Source: Dyadobacter sp. NIV53
Lineage (GTDB): Bacteria; Bacteroidota; Bacteroidia; Cytophagales; Spirosomataceae
DNA: 64,000 nucleotides
NCBI RefSeq assembly: GCF_019711195.1
Contig: NZ_CP081299.1
Coordinates: 4,932,501 to 4,996,500 of the forward strand
Direction: 5' to 3'
Part shown: positions 27,208-35,429 of the stretch, one piece after another
Numbering within the stretch: the stretch's first letter is position 1
Layout: each line of letters begins with the position of its first letter
Notes under the pieces: generated by a model
What the model was told of the DNA's origin: nothing
The model's input: only the letters and a program-made list of their open reading frames with translations
The model's database searches: none
Made by a program: the position numbers and the translations under genes

Positions 27208-27798
27208 ATGAGAACATTTACAATACAAACCGCACGCTTTATCCTCACCAAAATGATTGATGGTGACCAGGATAAATATTATAGTTTGTGCCGTAATGAA
27301 AATGTAATGAAGTTCGTGACAGGCCATGCGCTATCACGGGAAGAATCTGATAAAATGTTCCGGGAATTTTTGATTGAAAATAAAAGCGATAATTATTTTG
27401 GCAGATATTTCATAGAAGAACGTTTCACCGGCGAATTGATCGGCGCAGTCAAACTGGATAAAATATGGAATGAAATTGAAATTGGCTATCGAATTATGGA
27501 GGAGTATTGGGGCCGGGGAATTGCGACTGCAATAGCCAAGGATTTAATTTCTTTTGCCCGGGATACCCTCAATGCAAAAAGGGTAATTGCTTTTGTGAAT
27601 GTTGAAAATGCCGCTTCTATCCGTGTCCTGGAAAAAGCTGGCATGGATAACATTGCAACTATTAATGATTTTACTGAAGTTAAATATAAATTCAGCTATT
27701 CAACTCAAAAAAGTACTGTTGTGAAAAAACTGGTGGATGCTACTGTGGAGTTGGTAGAAGGTAGTTTGAAAAACCTGAAAGAGATTTTAGAAAAGTAG
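27208..27798 (+). CDS. GNAT-family N-acetyltransferase (RimJ/RimL-like)
   Basis: The 196-residue product shows the acetyl-CoA fold of the RimJ/RimL type: RTFTIQTARFILTKM, GAVKLDKIWNEIEIGYRIMEEYWGRGIATAIAKDLISFA (motif A with G-R-G-I-A) and NAASIRVLEKAGM (motif B). A C-terminal tail of about 40 residues has no assignment. I start at the ATG at 27208; an upstream ATG at 27145 would add 21 residues of non-family sequence. The acceptor is unknown. Confidence 0.8.
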   Translation: MRTFTIQTARFILTKMIDGDQDKYYSLCRNENVMKFVTGHALSREESDKMFREFLIENKSDNYFGRYFIEERFTGELIGAVKLDKIWNEIEIGYRIMEEYWGRGIATAIAKDLISFARDTLNAKRVIAFVNVENAASIRVLEKAGMDNIATINDFTEVKYKFSYSTQKSTVVKKLVDATVELVEGSLKNLKEILEK

Positions 27799-27834
27799 TG
27801 ATTGGAGCATAAACTAAGGCTTTCCAAGTTTTTA

Positions 27835-27988
27835 AGTCGGGGACGCCTAGTCGGGGACGCCTAGTCGGGGACGCCTAGTCGGGGACGCCTAGTCGGGGAC
27901 GCCTAGTCGGGGACGCCTAGTCGGGGACGCCTAGTCGGGGACGCCTAGTCGGGGACGCCTAGTCGGGGACGCCTAGACATGGACGCCT
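27835..27988. repeat. 14-bp minisatellite, ten perfect copies plus one degenerate
   Basis: The unit AGTCGGGGACGCCT repeats ten times without change from 27835 to 27974. A degenerate eleventh copy keeps GGACGCCT (27975-27988), and a fainter echo follows. The unit is 71% G+C in a much more AT-rich region. It lies between two convergent genes (GNAT and HmuY). Copies abut with no spacers, so it is not a CRISPR. The period is not a multiple of three and no reading frame spans it. Confidence 0.95.
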
Positions 27989-28011
27989 GGTCCTGGAAAG
28001 TCTGAACTACA

Positions 28012-28608
28012 TCAAAACTTACCATTCTCATCTGCAAGAACATACCTGAAAGTAAAATAGCTTGATTCTTCTGTTGGCACATCTTCCGGCGCACCTTTAT
28101 AATAACTGATAATCTCAATTTTGGCAAATTTCCCTTCTGCCGTTTTCACAACAATAGTCCTGCCAACAATTGGTAAAATAGCATGAACACTCATGTCGTA
28201 TTTATACCATGAATTTCCACTGCCTCCGGGAATAGCATTTCCAGCTTCTCCATCCATTTTATAGCCGTCTTTCGGTGCATTTTTAATCATTTCAAATGGC
28301 TGTTCCAATACCTGCGCTGCTCCCTGGCCTGGCCCGCTTGTACCTCCATTTACTGCAATGGTAGTTTTACTGAATGCCAGGTCCCATTTTGTCGTTTTGG
28401 CTTCGTCGGCTGTTACGTCTTTACCCGTTTCAAGACTGAAATAAGCGTAAGGTTTTGTATTTGCATTCAGATCTTTTATGACAATAATTTCGGATGCAAA
28501 AGGGGTATATACAGTTACAGGATCAGATATATTTTTCAGGCCGAAAGATGGCTTTGAAATGACCGGATTTAACAGAGTCAAAACAGGAAGTAATATTGAT
28601 ATAAGCAT
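28012..28608 (-). CDS. HmuY family protein
   Basis: The 198-residue protein has an N-terminal hydrophobic segment of signal-peptide type (MLISILLPVLTLL). The HmuY pattern follows: YAYFSLETGKDVTADEAKTTKWDLAFSKTTIAVNGG, ILPIVGRTIVVKTAEGKFAKIEIISYY and the ending YFTFRYVLADENGKF. In Porphyromonas, HmuY is a secreted or surface heme-binding protein that delivers heme to the receptor HmuR. It is the last gene of the receptor, lipoprotein, HmuY series on the minus strand. A terminator-like hairpin lies 24 bases before its start, so its level may be set separately. Confidence 0.8.
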   Translation of the reverse strand: MLISILLPVLTLLNPVISKPSFGLKNISDPVTVYTPFASEIIVIKDLNANTKPYAYFSLETGKDVTADEAKTTKWDLAFSKTTIAVNGGTSGPGQGAAQVLEQPFEMIKNAPKDGYKMDGEAGNAIPGGSGNSWYKYDMSVHAILPIVGRTIVVKTAEGKFAKIEIISYYKGAPEDVPTEESSYFTFRYVLADENGKF

Positions 28609-28631
28609 TTTTTACGTCTTTGAAATTTAAA

Positions 28632-28671
28632 AAGTCAGGAAGACAAGTTTTTACCATGTTCTTCCTGACTT
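28632..28671 (-). terminator. Intra-locus terminator or attenuator before hmuY
   Basis: Arms AAGTCAGGAAGA (28632-28643) and TCTTCCTGACTT (28660-28671) form a 12-bp stem, and on the minus strand a run of T follows (plus A run 28629-28633). It sits between the lipoprotein gene stop (28686) and the HmuY start (28608), so it could end or attenuate the upstream transcript. Confidence 0.7.
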
Positions 28672-28685
28672 AAAATAATTGAAAA

Positions 28686-30080
28686 TTAAACTCCTTTTTT
28701 AACCAGTTTGTATTCCAGTTTTGGTTTGCCTCTTTCTCCGCCATCACTCGCATGGAAGCTCAGGAACCGAAGTTTGTAAACATTCCCGGCAGAATCTTTA
28801 ATCACATAAAAACGATCCGTTTTTACACCAACTGTGCCACCTGATGTTACTCTCCATTTTGAACCTATCAGATCACGATCCGCAGTAAATGTAACTGCTG
28901 CAATGTTGCTTTCAGCAAAAGCATCGTATGTTGCTGTTGTTGTTAATATTTCCGCTGCAGTTACACCAGCCAAATGATTGATGAAAACAAGGTCAGAAAA
29001 TCCGTAAGGAATATTTTCTGTTCCTGTGGAAGTAAAGTACATGCTATATCCCCATACAATATCCCAACGTGCTTGTGCAGGTTGAACATTAACGGCAGCG
29101 CCTGTCACAAGTGAAACAAACTGGAAATTGTATGCCGGATCTTTTGTAATATCAATTGATTTGAATGTTGTATCATTCAGTAGTGCGTATTGTAACGTGT
29201 AGCCTGTCCCTTTACGAACTATACGAATTTTGTATATCTGTTCAACTGGCAATACTGTTGCTGAACCACCTTTACGGTTAACTATATACACTTTGTTGTC
29301 TGTATCCGTTGCTGAGATTTCCTTTATCAGCGTTTCTGAAAGATTACCTGTTATGCCGTCCGATAGCGCAAGTGTACCTTGTCCCTGTCCCAATGCAAGT
29401 TTGGTAAGGTCTATATCGGTGGCGGATACTGCGTTGAGATCAGATTTGTTAATTTCTATTGCCGAAGCACCATTCGTAGTATTGATAATTACTCTGAAAT
29501 CAGTACCACTGTTAAAGCCTAAATCCCAGCTATCGCGAAGTACAGGTGTTTGCGTATTTGCACTTAAATCCAGAAATACAGAATTTGCAGCACTTGAACC
29601 AGCTTCACTTCCGGCAATTCCGTTTAATTGGATACTTGTCCCATCTGAAATAATAGCTTTGAAACTTAATTTTAGCTCTGTGTTGGTACCAATGAGTACG
29701 GGTGCTGTTACAGAAGCTATTTTAAATTGAATGCTTTCGTCTCCATTCAAAAGAACACCTGTTTTTTTATTTATTTTAAAAGAAACTCCGGTTGCTCCGG
29801 CAGGAACTATTAAAGCTATGCTGTTATTGGTAGCGGCTGGTTCAGTAGTAAATTGCGTGTCATACGTTAGTAGAGTAGGTGTGAGCGAAACAGTGATCGG
29901 GATAGAGGTTTCTGCTGCTCTGCTCAATGTGATTTTTACTTCAGCCTGCTCTCCGTCAAAACCTTGTGCAGTGGATTCAAATGCAGCCAGATTATCTGGT
30001 AATGGCGGTTCGTCATCCGAGCAGGCACTGAATATTCCTAGAAATGCAAAGACGAGTAAAGGTTTAATTAACTTGTTCAT
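28686..30080 (-). CDS. HmuY-like surface lipoprotein with Calx-beta-like N-domain
   Basis: The 464-residue lipoprotein has a lipobox-type signal ending in FSACSDD (cysteine about residue 20). The N-terminal domain (about 30-145) resembles a Calx-beta/DUF4929-like sandwich (VKITLSRAAETSIPITVSLT). The remainder is HmuY-like, with DSWDLGFNSGTDFRVIINTTNG, ARWDIVWGYSMYFTS and ending KLRFLSFHASDGGERGKPKLEYKLV, where beta-strand and W-D-I-W motifs recur as if two HmuY units were fused. It lies 33 bases after the receptor gene on the same strand and likely captures heme or another ligand at the surface. Confidence 0.7.
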   Translation of the reverse strand: MNKLIKPLLVFAFLGIFSACSDDEPPLPDNLAAFESTAQGFDGEQAEVKITLSRAAETSIPITVSLTPTLLTYDTQFTTEPAATNNSIALIVPAGATGVSFKINKKTGVLLNGDESIQFKIASVTAPVLIGTNTELKLSFKAIISDGTSIQLNGIAGSEAGSSAANSVFLDLSANTQTPVLRDSWDLGFNSGTDFRVIINTTNGASAIEINKSDLNAVSATDIDLTKLALGQGQGTLALSDGITGNLSETLIKEISATDTDNKVYIVNRKGGSATVLPVEQIYKIRIVRKGTGYTLQYALLNDTTFKSIDITKDPAYNFQFVSLVTGAAVNVQPAQARWDIVWGYSMYFTSTGTENIPYGFSDLVFINHLAGVTAAEILTTTATYDAFAESNIAAVTFTADRDLIGSKWRVTSGGTVGVKTDRFYVIKDSAGNVYKLRFLSFHASDGGERGKPKLEYKLVKKGV

Positions 30081-30113
30081 AATTGTTTGATTTAATGGAA
30101 ACGGGTAATTTTT

Positions 30114-32378
30114 TTATTTTTTAGACCAGTTGATATTCACACCGAAAAAATAGGAACGGCCATTGAAACCTGGTCCGCTTGCATCATGTCCAGAACCTAT
30201 TGTGGTGTTTCTTATAGAGGTAAGGTTGAAAAGATTTTTTGCCCCGCCAATCAGATTGATATATTTTCCGACGGTTTTGGTAACAGTAAGATCAGCCATA
30301 TTGTAACTGCTGATTTGTCTCAGGCTTGCTGTGACGGGTGTTGAATTGATTATAGCGTAGGCAGGTTTTTTACCCGTAAATTTGTAAAACAGATTGATAC
30401 TCGTACCAATTTTTGGGAAAGTGTAAATGATATTGGCATTTATTTCAGGCGACCAGACAAATTCAGGCAATGATGCTACATCTTCTGCATCTTCAAGAAT
30501 TTCATTGTAAGTTCCGATGTAAGTTGCTCCGAGCGTTGCCTGTAAGTTTTTCCAGTAAAATTTATTATCCAGACTGAATCCGGTCGTTTTAAACAAACTG
30601 ATATTCAGATAAGTGGTTTGAGTAGGATTTGTCGGATCAAAACCTGTATCAATCCGATCATGAAATATATTATAAAACCCTCCCAGTGTTGAAGTGATTT
30701 TAAGAGAAGATTGCTGTAAAGCGTGCCATACGAGAAAAGCATTGAAACTATTTGAATACTCCGCTTTCAGATTGACGTTGCCATTAATGGAGTGCGATGC
30801 ATCATGAAAGTTAAAATATAATTCACGTAATGCCGGTGAACGGAAACCCCGTGCATAACCCATCCGAAAGTCGAGGGATTTATTGAGAGTAATTTTAGCA
30901 TTGACGGACGGGATCGCCGGAGGAGCATCATAGACCGAGTTTTTAATGAAACGCAAGCCCGGACTTAGCTTAATGGCTGGCGTTAATTTTAGCTCTGAGG
31001 AAACGAAAAATGCATATTCATTAATAGTTGGCGAACCCAAAATACGCTGTCCCGTGCTATGGTTATTGTTAATTTCAATTCCTGGCAGCAAAGTCACATT
31101 CGGAGAAACTTTATAAAGTGCAGTTCCCCTGAAAAATAGAGTTGTAAACACGGATTTATCCTGTGCGCCAGCATCAAGCGAAAGTGTACGTTTTCCTGTA
31201 TTAAAATCTATATTGGTACTAAGTGTTTTTCGGCTGTAATCGGTATAGGAAAGCGCGCCTGTAAACCCCAATTTATCACTGATCTGGTATTCTCCCTGAG
31301 CCTGGTGAAACAAACGTTTCGTGATATAATCTTTGTCTCCGGCTGTTTTCAGCAAATTGATATTTCCAAGATATTTAATGGTTTCATCTGTTCCGTTGAA
31401 GCGGTACCATGCATTCCATTTTTCTTTTCTATATCCCAACCCACCGCTGTAAAGCATTTGTTCTTTGGGCATCCAGGCTTTTAACCTGCCCGTGGAATCT
31501 CCCTGCCATCCGCCAAAATTATTTCGGGTAACATTTCCAAAAAGCTGAAATCCATTCTTTTGCCAGGTTACACCAACATTCTCATTATGGGATCCTTTTT
31601 TAGTAAATGCATTATATTCATCACTGACAGTCTCTTCCTGAATGCGCGCTGAAACTGTAAGATTGTCGCTTCCGTCTCCTTTTTTAGTAATGATATTAAT
31701 TACACCAGCCAGTGCATCAGTTCCATAAATTACCGACATAGGGCCTTCTACGATCTCTATGCGTTCAATTGTATTGATATCAATTTGCCCTAAACTTTCA
31801 CGCGTTGCACCGCGGTCGACCATGGGAACACCATCCAGTAATATTTTTACGCTTTGGCCAGTCATGCCCATTAACTGAATATCTGTTGTACCCAGTGTAG
31901 GATCATTTGAAAAGCGTATGCCCAATTCTGTATTAAGTACGGTTTGTATGCTGGTTGCACCTCGGAGCCGGATACGTTCGCTGTCAATCGTCCTTACCTG
32001 ATACACAGAATTACGAATGGATTGTTTCCCAAACTGACCGGTAACGACAGCGTCTTCCAGCGAGATTCCTGTTTCCTGAAGTTGTATATTTTCAAGGATG
32101 GTCGTTTTGCCGGCATTTATTGTTACCGACACTTCTTTTTTTGCATTCCCCAAAACACTTATGATCAATGTATACAATCCTTCCGGTGCTTTTAAATGAA
32201 ATTTCCCTTCTGAATTTGTAGTATTTCCGTATTTCGTGCCTTTCAATGTAATATTTGCGCCTTCAAATGCCTTGCTGTCCTGCGCTAAAATCTGTCCCCT
32301 TATTTCGCCGTTCTGTGCCGCTATTTTTTGTGAGCCAAGCAAAATAAGAATCCAGATGAGTGTAACAATAGATTTCAT
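30114..32378 (-). CDS. TonB-dependent receptor, HmuR-like
   Basis: The 754-residue outer-membrane receptor has a signal peptide (through SQKIAAQ) and a CarboxypepD_reg-like domain (about 25-105: GQILAQDSKAFEGANITLKGTKYG). A plug domain (about 115-230: TSIQTVLNTELGIRF, LLDGVPMVDRG, ERIEIVEGPMSVIYGTDALAGVINIITKK) and a barrel follow. The plug has the strong catecholate/heme-receptor signature rather than a SusC one. Two HmuY-type genes follow on the same strand, so heme import is the best assignment. A palindrome within its predicted promoter suggests metal-dependent control. Confidence 0.85.
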   Translation of the reverse strand: MKSIVTLIWILILLGSQKIAAQNGEIRGQILAQDSKAFEGANITLKGTKYGNTTNSEGKFHLKAPEGLYTLIISVLGNAKKEVSVTINAGKTTILENIQLQETGISLEDAVVTGQFGKQSIRNSVYQVRTIDSERIRLRGATSIQTVLNTELGIRFSNDPTLGTTDIQLMGMTGQSVKILLDGVPMVDRGATRESLGQIDINTIERIEIVEGPMSVIYGTDALAGVINIITKKGDGSDNLTVSARIQEETVSDEYNAFTKKGSHNENVGVTWQKNGFQLFGNVTRNNFGGWQGDSTGRLKAWMPKEQMLYSGGLGYRKEKWNAWYRFNGTDETIKYLGNINLLKTAGDKDYITKRLFHQAQGEYQISDKLGFTGALSYTDYSRKTLSTNIDFNTGKRTLSLDAGAQDKSVFTTLFFRGTALYKVSPNVTLLPGIEINNNHSTGQRILGSPTINEYAFFVSSELKLTPAIKLSPGLRFIKNSVYDAPPAIPSVNAKITLNKSLDFRMGYARGFRSPALRELYFNFHDASHSINGNVNLKAEYSNSFNAFLVWHALQQSSLKITSTLGGFYNIFHDRIDTGFDPTNPTQTTYLNISLFKTTGFSLDNKFYWKNLQATLGATYIGTYNEILEDAEDVASLPEFVWSPEINANIIYTFPKIGTSINLFYKFTGKKPAYAIINSTPVTASLRQISSYNMADLTVTKTVGKYINLIGGAKNLFNLTSIRNTTIGSGHDASGPGFNGRSYFFGVNINWSKK

Positions 32379-32393
32379 CAGGAGGTTATGTCA

Positions 32394-32445
32394 ATTTAGA
32401 CCAATTATATTTTGCAAAGAAAATCTTATTTAGACTAAATACAAA
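32394..32445 (-). promoter_or_regulatory. Predicted promoter with embedded palindrome upstream of the heme-receptor gene
   Basis: On the minus strand TTTG (32442-32445) and TTTCTTTG (32414-32421, one mismatch to TAnnTTTG) are 20 bases apart, the Bacteroidota -33/-7 spacing. Between them lies the perfect 15-bp dyad TATTTAGACTAAATA (32427-32441). A second ATTTAGAC copy lies at 32394-32401. The dyad resembles DtxR/MntR- or Fur-type operators, so iron-responsive repression is likely (inference). Confidence 0.5.
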
Positions 32446-32645
32446 CATTAATTAAATAAATATTTGAAACAGGCAGGAATGCTTACCTTATTTCAGAAGT
32501 ACAGACAGAGATTGGAAAGGCTAATAAAAGGAGATAGGTACAAATTGAATTGTACCTGAGGAGATAAATCAAGAAGGATTCAGCATAGGTTATTCATTTT
32601 ATTAGTAGTCTCTATGCTGAATAATTCAGAGACAATAAGCGGTAT

Positions 32646-33181
32646 TTATTTTATTACAGCTTTCAAATCAACCGTTACAACATCTTTTAGTTTGAAATCT
32701 TTTTCACCCAATTTATAATCCAGCCGGTTTATTTCAAATGAACTTGATAGTGCATAACTCCCGTCAGCATTTTTTTAGCTTCAAAAGGCAGGGTTACCGT
32801 TTTAGAAACATCTCTGATTGTCATTGAACCCGTTGCCTGAAATTTATCACCTTTCTTCTCAACTTTGGTCGATTTAAAATGAATTTCAGGATATTTTGAT
32901 ACATAGAAATACTTCTCACTTTTCATGTCTTTATCCCGTGTATTATTGCCGGTTTTAAATGTATTAGCCGCAATTGTCAGATCGAAAGAGCTACTCCCGG
33001 GATTTTTCTCATTAAATATTGCACTTCCTTTTGGCGCGTCAAATGTGCCGTGGCAGGTTCCGAATATGAATTTTACACTAAAATCCGTAGAACCGGACAC
33101 AATTTTTGAGGTTTGGGAATAACTTTTTTCCGTTGTTAAAACGAAAGTGAGAAGGAGCAGTATTTTAGCAAGAATGTTCAT
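32646..33181 (-). CDS. Exported YceI family protein (frameshift in a T7 run)
   Basis: The product is about 178 residues after repair, with a signal peptide (through EKSYSQ). The YceI body includes GSAIFNEKNPGSSSFDLTI, KSEKYFYVSKYPEIHFKSTKVEKKG and GSMTIRDVSKTVTLPFEAKK. As written the frame then shifts at the T run 32770-32776. Adding one base continues it as NADGSYALSSSFEINRLDYKLG and on to a stop at 32646-32648, the expected YceI C-terminus. YceI proteins bind isoprenoid lipids in the periplasm. The frameshift may be a sequencing error. It lies upstream of the heme locus on the same strand. Confidence 0.75.
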
Positions 33182-33258
33182 CGCGGTTTATTGATATGTA
33201 TAATTTATTGATTAATCAGAACTACGATGGATGTCAGATAAAGGTTGCCTGACGATTT

Positions 33259-33597
33259 TTATTGTTCTTCCAGAACCGATTCACCTTCTGAAAAATCGCC
33301 GGCAGTCCACTTCCATTTTTCATGCAGGCGTATTTTTCCATTATATAAAATTTCAGGAGTAGACCGGCATATTCCTGTCATAATTTCTCCTTGGATGTTT
33401 ATTTGGTGATAACGCATATCCAGGCAGCCTTTATCGTCAACAAGTGCGATCAATTGTCCTGACCGGATTCGTCCTCCGGAATAAGTACAAGTCACTATAT
33501 TTCCGGATTGTTTGTAGACAAATTGCATACTCAGATCCACCTCGCCATTTTCAGAATTAGAGATCGGATTGAAAATTATATTATTGTAGTTAATCAT
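33259..33597 (-). CDS. Small conserved protein of the 'n-acetylglutamate synthase'-annotated family
   Basis: The 112-residue cytoplasmic protein begins MINYNNIIFNPISNSENGEVD and contains CTYSGGRIRSGQLIALVDDKG, LDMRYHQIN, GEIMTGICRSTPEIL and LHEKWKWTAGDFSEGESVLEE. I recognise this as a widespread small beta-rich family that databases often label N-acetylglutamate synthase. The label is doubtful because no GNAT or kinase fold is visible. It sits 21 bases after the DUF1003 gene and may be co-transcribed with it. Confidence 0.65.
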   Translation of the reverse strand: MINYNNIIFNPISNSENGEVDLSMQFVYKQSGNIVTCTYSGGRIRSGQLIALVDDKGCLDMRYHQINIQGEIMTGICRSTPEILYNGKIRLHEKWKWTAGDFSEGESVLEEQ

Positions 33598-33618
33598 ATC
33601 ATCATTGTAAATCTGAAA

Positions 33619-34185
33619 TTAAACTGATTTTCTGGAACAGAGGTCGTCAAGACTTGCTCCCAGTTTTTTTAACATTTCAACTTGTTTCGCCTGGATTTCA
33701 AACAGGGTTTTGATTTGTTCTTCCAGCAAAAGATCAACTTTCTGATGCAGGCTGCGGACTTCGAGTTCAGCTTTTAAATTAACCATATAATCGTTTTCGG
33801 CCCGCATTCTGTCTTTTTCCTCCGTCCGGTTCTGGCTCATCATAATGATCGGAGCCTGTAATGCTGCCACACACGACAAAATAAGATTCATTAATATAAA
33901 TGGATATGGATCAAAACGCTGAGCCTGGGGAAGCGTAGAATTGTAAATGATCCATACAATTAGTATTACCAGAAAAGTAATGATGAAGGTCCAGCTTCCG
34001 CCAAATTTTGCAACTTTATCCGACACTTTTTGTCCGGGAGTTACTTTTTCGGCAGGAGGATGCAGCAGGTTACTCACCAGAATATCTTCTTCTTTGATGG
34101 ATTGCAAGACGATTTCATGAAGTTTTTTTATTTGTGCATCCTGTACATTCAGGATATCATTAATTTCCTGCTGATCAATGTCCAT
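33619..34185 (-). CDS. DUF1003 inner-membrane protein
   Basis: The 188-residue protein has an amphipathic N-terminal region, then two transmembrane segments (WTFIITFLVILIVWIIY and YPFILMNLILSCVAALQAPIIMM). The conserved DUF1003 stretch SQNRTEEKDRMRAENDY follows, and a C-terminal coiled coil is visible. The G-x-W-x-F-I start of the first membrane segment and the N-L-x-L-S-x-x-A-A-x-Q-A-P motif are typical. The function is unknown. The downstream small protein gene is close. Confidence 0.85.
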   Translation of the reverse strand: MDIDQQEINDILNVQDAQIKKLHEIVLQSIKEEDILVSNLLHPPAEKVTPGQKVSDKVAKFGGSWTFIITFLVILIVWIIYNSTLPQAQRFDPYPFILMNLILSCVAALQAPIIMMSQNRTEEKDRMRAENDYMVNLKAELEVRSLHQKVDLLLEEQIKTLFEIQAKQVEMLKKLGASLDDLCSRKSV

Positions 34186-34494
34186 AAGTATTTTTTGTTG
34201 TGAAATTACAAATTTGCGCGGCTATTTACGTATACCTTAATCTGGAAAGCACTAAAATACTTAATCTATAATTTTGACAGAGAAATGGGCTCTACTTTAA
34301 AAATTTCTCTTGTTTGTCAATACTCTTTAATAAATTTGAAGTGTAAATCAGAATTAACATTATTTCAGAACTAATGTACTCGTGGCTAACGTTATGCAAC
34401 ACAACCAGAACGGAAGTAATAGTTGTGGTTTAACACACCGGTATACTTTAATAATATTTTATTCAGTAGCTTATAATTATCCTCAGTTCCTGTT
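34186..34494. other. Divergent intergenic region, DUF1003 / cupin gene
   Basis: The gap is 309 bases. A bulged inverted repeat (34274-34320; TTGACA and AGAGAAAT paired with ATTTCTCT and TGTCAA) and a -7-like TAAATTTG (34331-34338) with TTTG at 34313-34316 are present. The spacing of 14 bases is shorter than usual for a Bacteroidota promoter, so I do not call one. No gene was found. Confidence 0.35.
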
Positions 34495-35349
34495 ATGAAA
34501 CTAGTGCCCATAGAGAAGCGTAGCGGACTTACCCGCGAAGAATTCATTGAAAATTATTTAAAGCCTAGTCGTCCCGTTGTTTTCACCGATCTGGCAAAGG
34601 ATTGGCCGGCAATGAAAAAATGGACTTTTGAATGGCTAAGAGAAAATCACGGACAAATAGATGTGCCTCTGGTTGACAACCATATGCACGATGCTGATAA
34701 ATATTTTCAGGTGGCCAAAACGATGAAATTTGGCGACTATCTAAGTTTAATTGAAGCAGGGCCAACCGATTTAAGGCTTTTTTTGTTTGATATTTTTAAA
34801 AAAGCACCTTCGCTGACAGCCGATGTTAATTTTCCGACTATCATGGACGGATTTTTAAAATCTTACAAATTTGTATTTTTCGGTGGCCAGGGTTCCATTA
34901 CCAATCTGCATTATGATATGGATTGTTCAAATGTATTTTTGACCCAATTCCATACCCGTAAACAAGTAATCTTGTTTTCTCCTGAGGAAAGTACAAGGCT
35001 ATATCAGCATCCGTATACGGTGATGAGCAAGGTAGATCCATTGAACCCCGATTATGAGCGTTTTCCTGCCATGAAAGGAGCAGTGGGCCATGAAACCACT
35101 TTATTACATGGAGAAACTATTTTTATTCCATCACTCTGGTGGCATTATATCCGTTACATCGATGGCGGTTTCAGCCTGGCTTTAAGAGCAAATAACTCGG
35201 TATTTACAGCTGTTCGCGGCGGAATGAATATTGTACGCCATACTTTTGTGGACAAAGGAATGACATCACTTCTGGGCATCGGATGGCAGCACTGGAAGGA
35301 GAAAAAAGCAGTTGAGAAAGCCCAATTATTAATTAACGAAGAAGCTTAA
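34495..35349 (+). CDS. Cupin-like/JmjC-domain oxygenase
   Basis: The 284-residue protein of the cupin_8 (JmjC-like) group has NLHYDMDCSNVFLTQ with the H-x-D iron ligands (about residues 138-140), then GETIFIPSLWWHYIRY, whose histidine is the probable third ligand. RPVVFTDLAKDWPAMKKW at the N-terminus is typical of Fe(II)/2-oxoglutarate hydroxylases of this group. It probably hydroxylates a protein or small molecule; the substrate is unknown. A 9-bp hairpin that could terminate it follows. Confidence 0.8.
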   Translation: MKLVPIEKRSGLTREEFIENYLKPSRPVVFTDLAKDWPAMKKWTFEWLRENHGQIDVPLVDNHMHDADKYFQVAKTMKFGDYLSLIEAGPTDLRLFLFDIFKKAPSLTADVNFPTIMDGFLKSYKFVFFGGQGSITNLHYDMDCSNVFLTQFHTRKQVILFSPEESTRLYQHPYTVMSKVDPLNPDYERFPAMKGAVGHETTLLHGETIFIPSLWWHYIRYIDGGFSLALRANNSVFTAVRGGMNIVRHTFVDKGMTSLLGIGWQHWKEKKAVEKAQLLINEEA

Positions 35350-35362
35350 AAGGTACAGAAAG

Positions 35363-35400
35363 ACGCATATCGGGGAAACTATTTTATCTTTGATATGCGT
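35363..35400 (+). terminator. Hairpin after cupin gene, overlapping a -7 box for uvrB
   Basis: Arms ACGCATATC (35363-35371) and GATATGCGT (35392-35400) are followed by TTG and a T run. Inside it, TATCTTTG (35385-35392) matches the Bacteroidota -7 box, 38 bases before the uvrB start. Terminator and promoter may therefore overlap. Confidence 0.5.
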
Positions 35401-35429
35401 TGTTTTTTGTATGCACTTTAAGCTTTGTT

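Noticed and set aside
27835..27988. CRISPR array
   Set aside because: The repeats are 14 bp and abut with no spacers, and there are no cas genes nearby.
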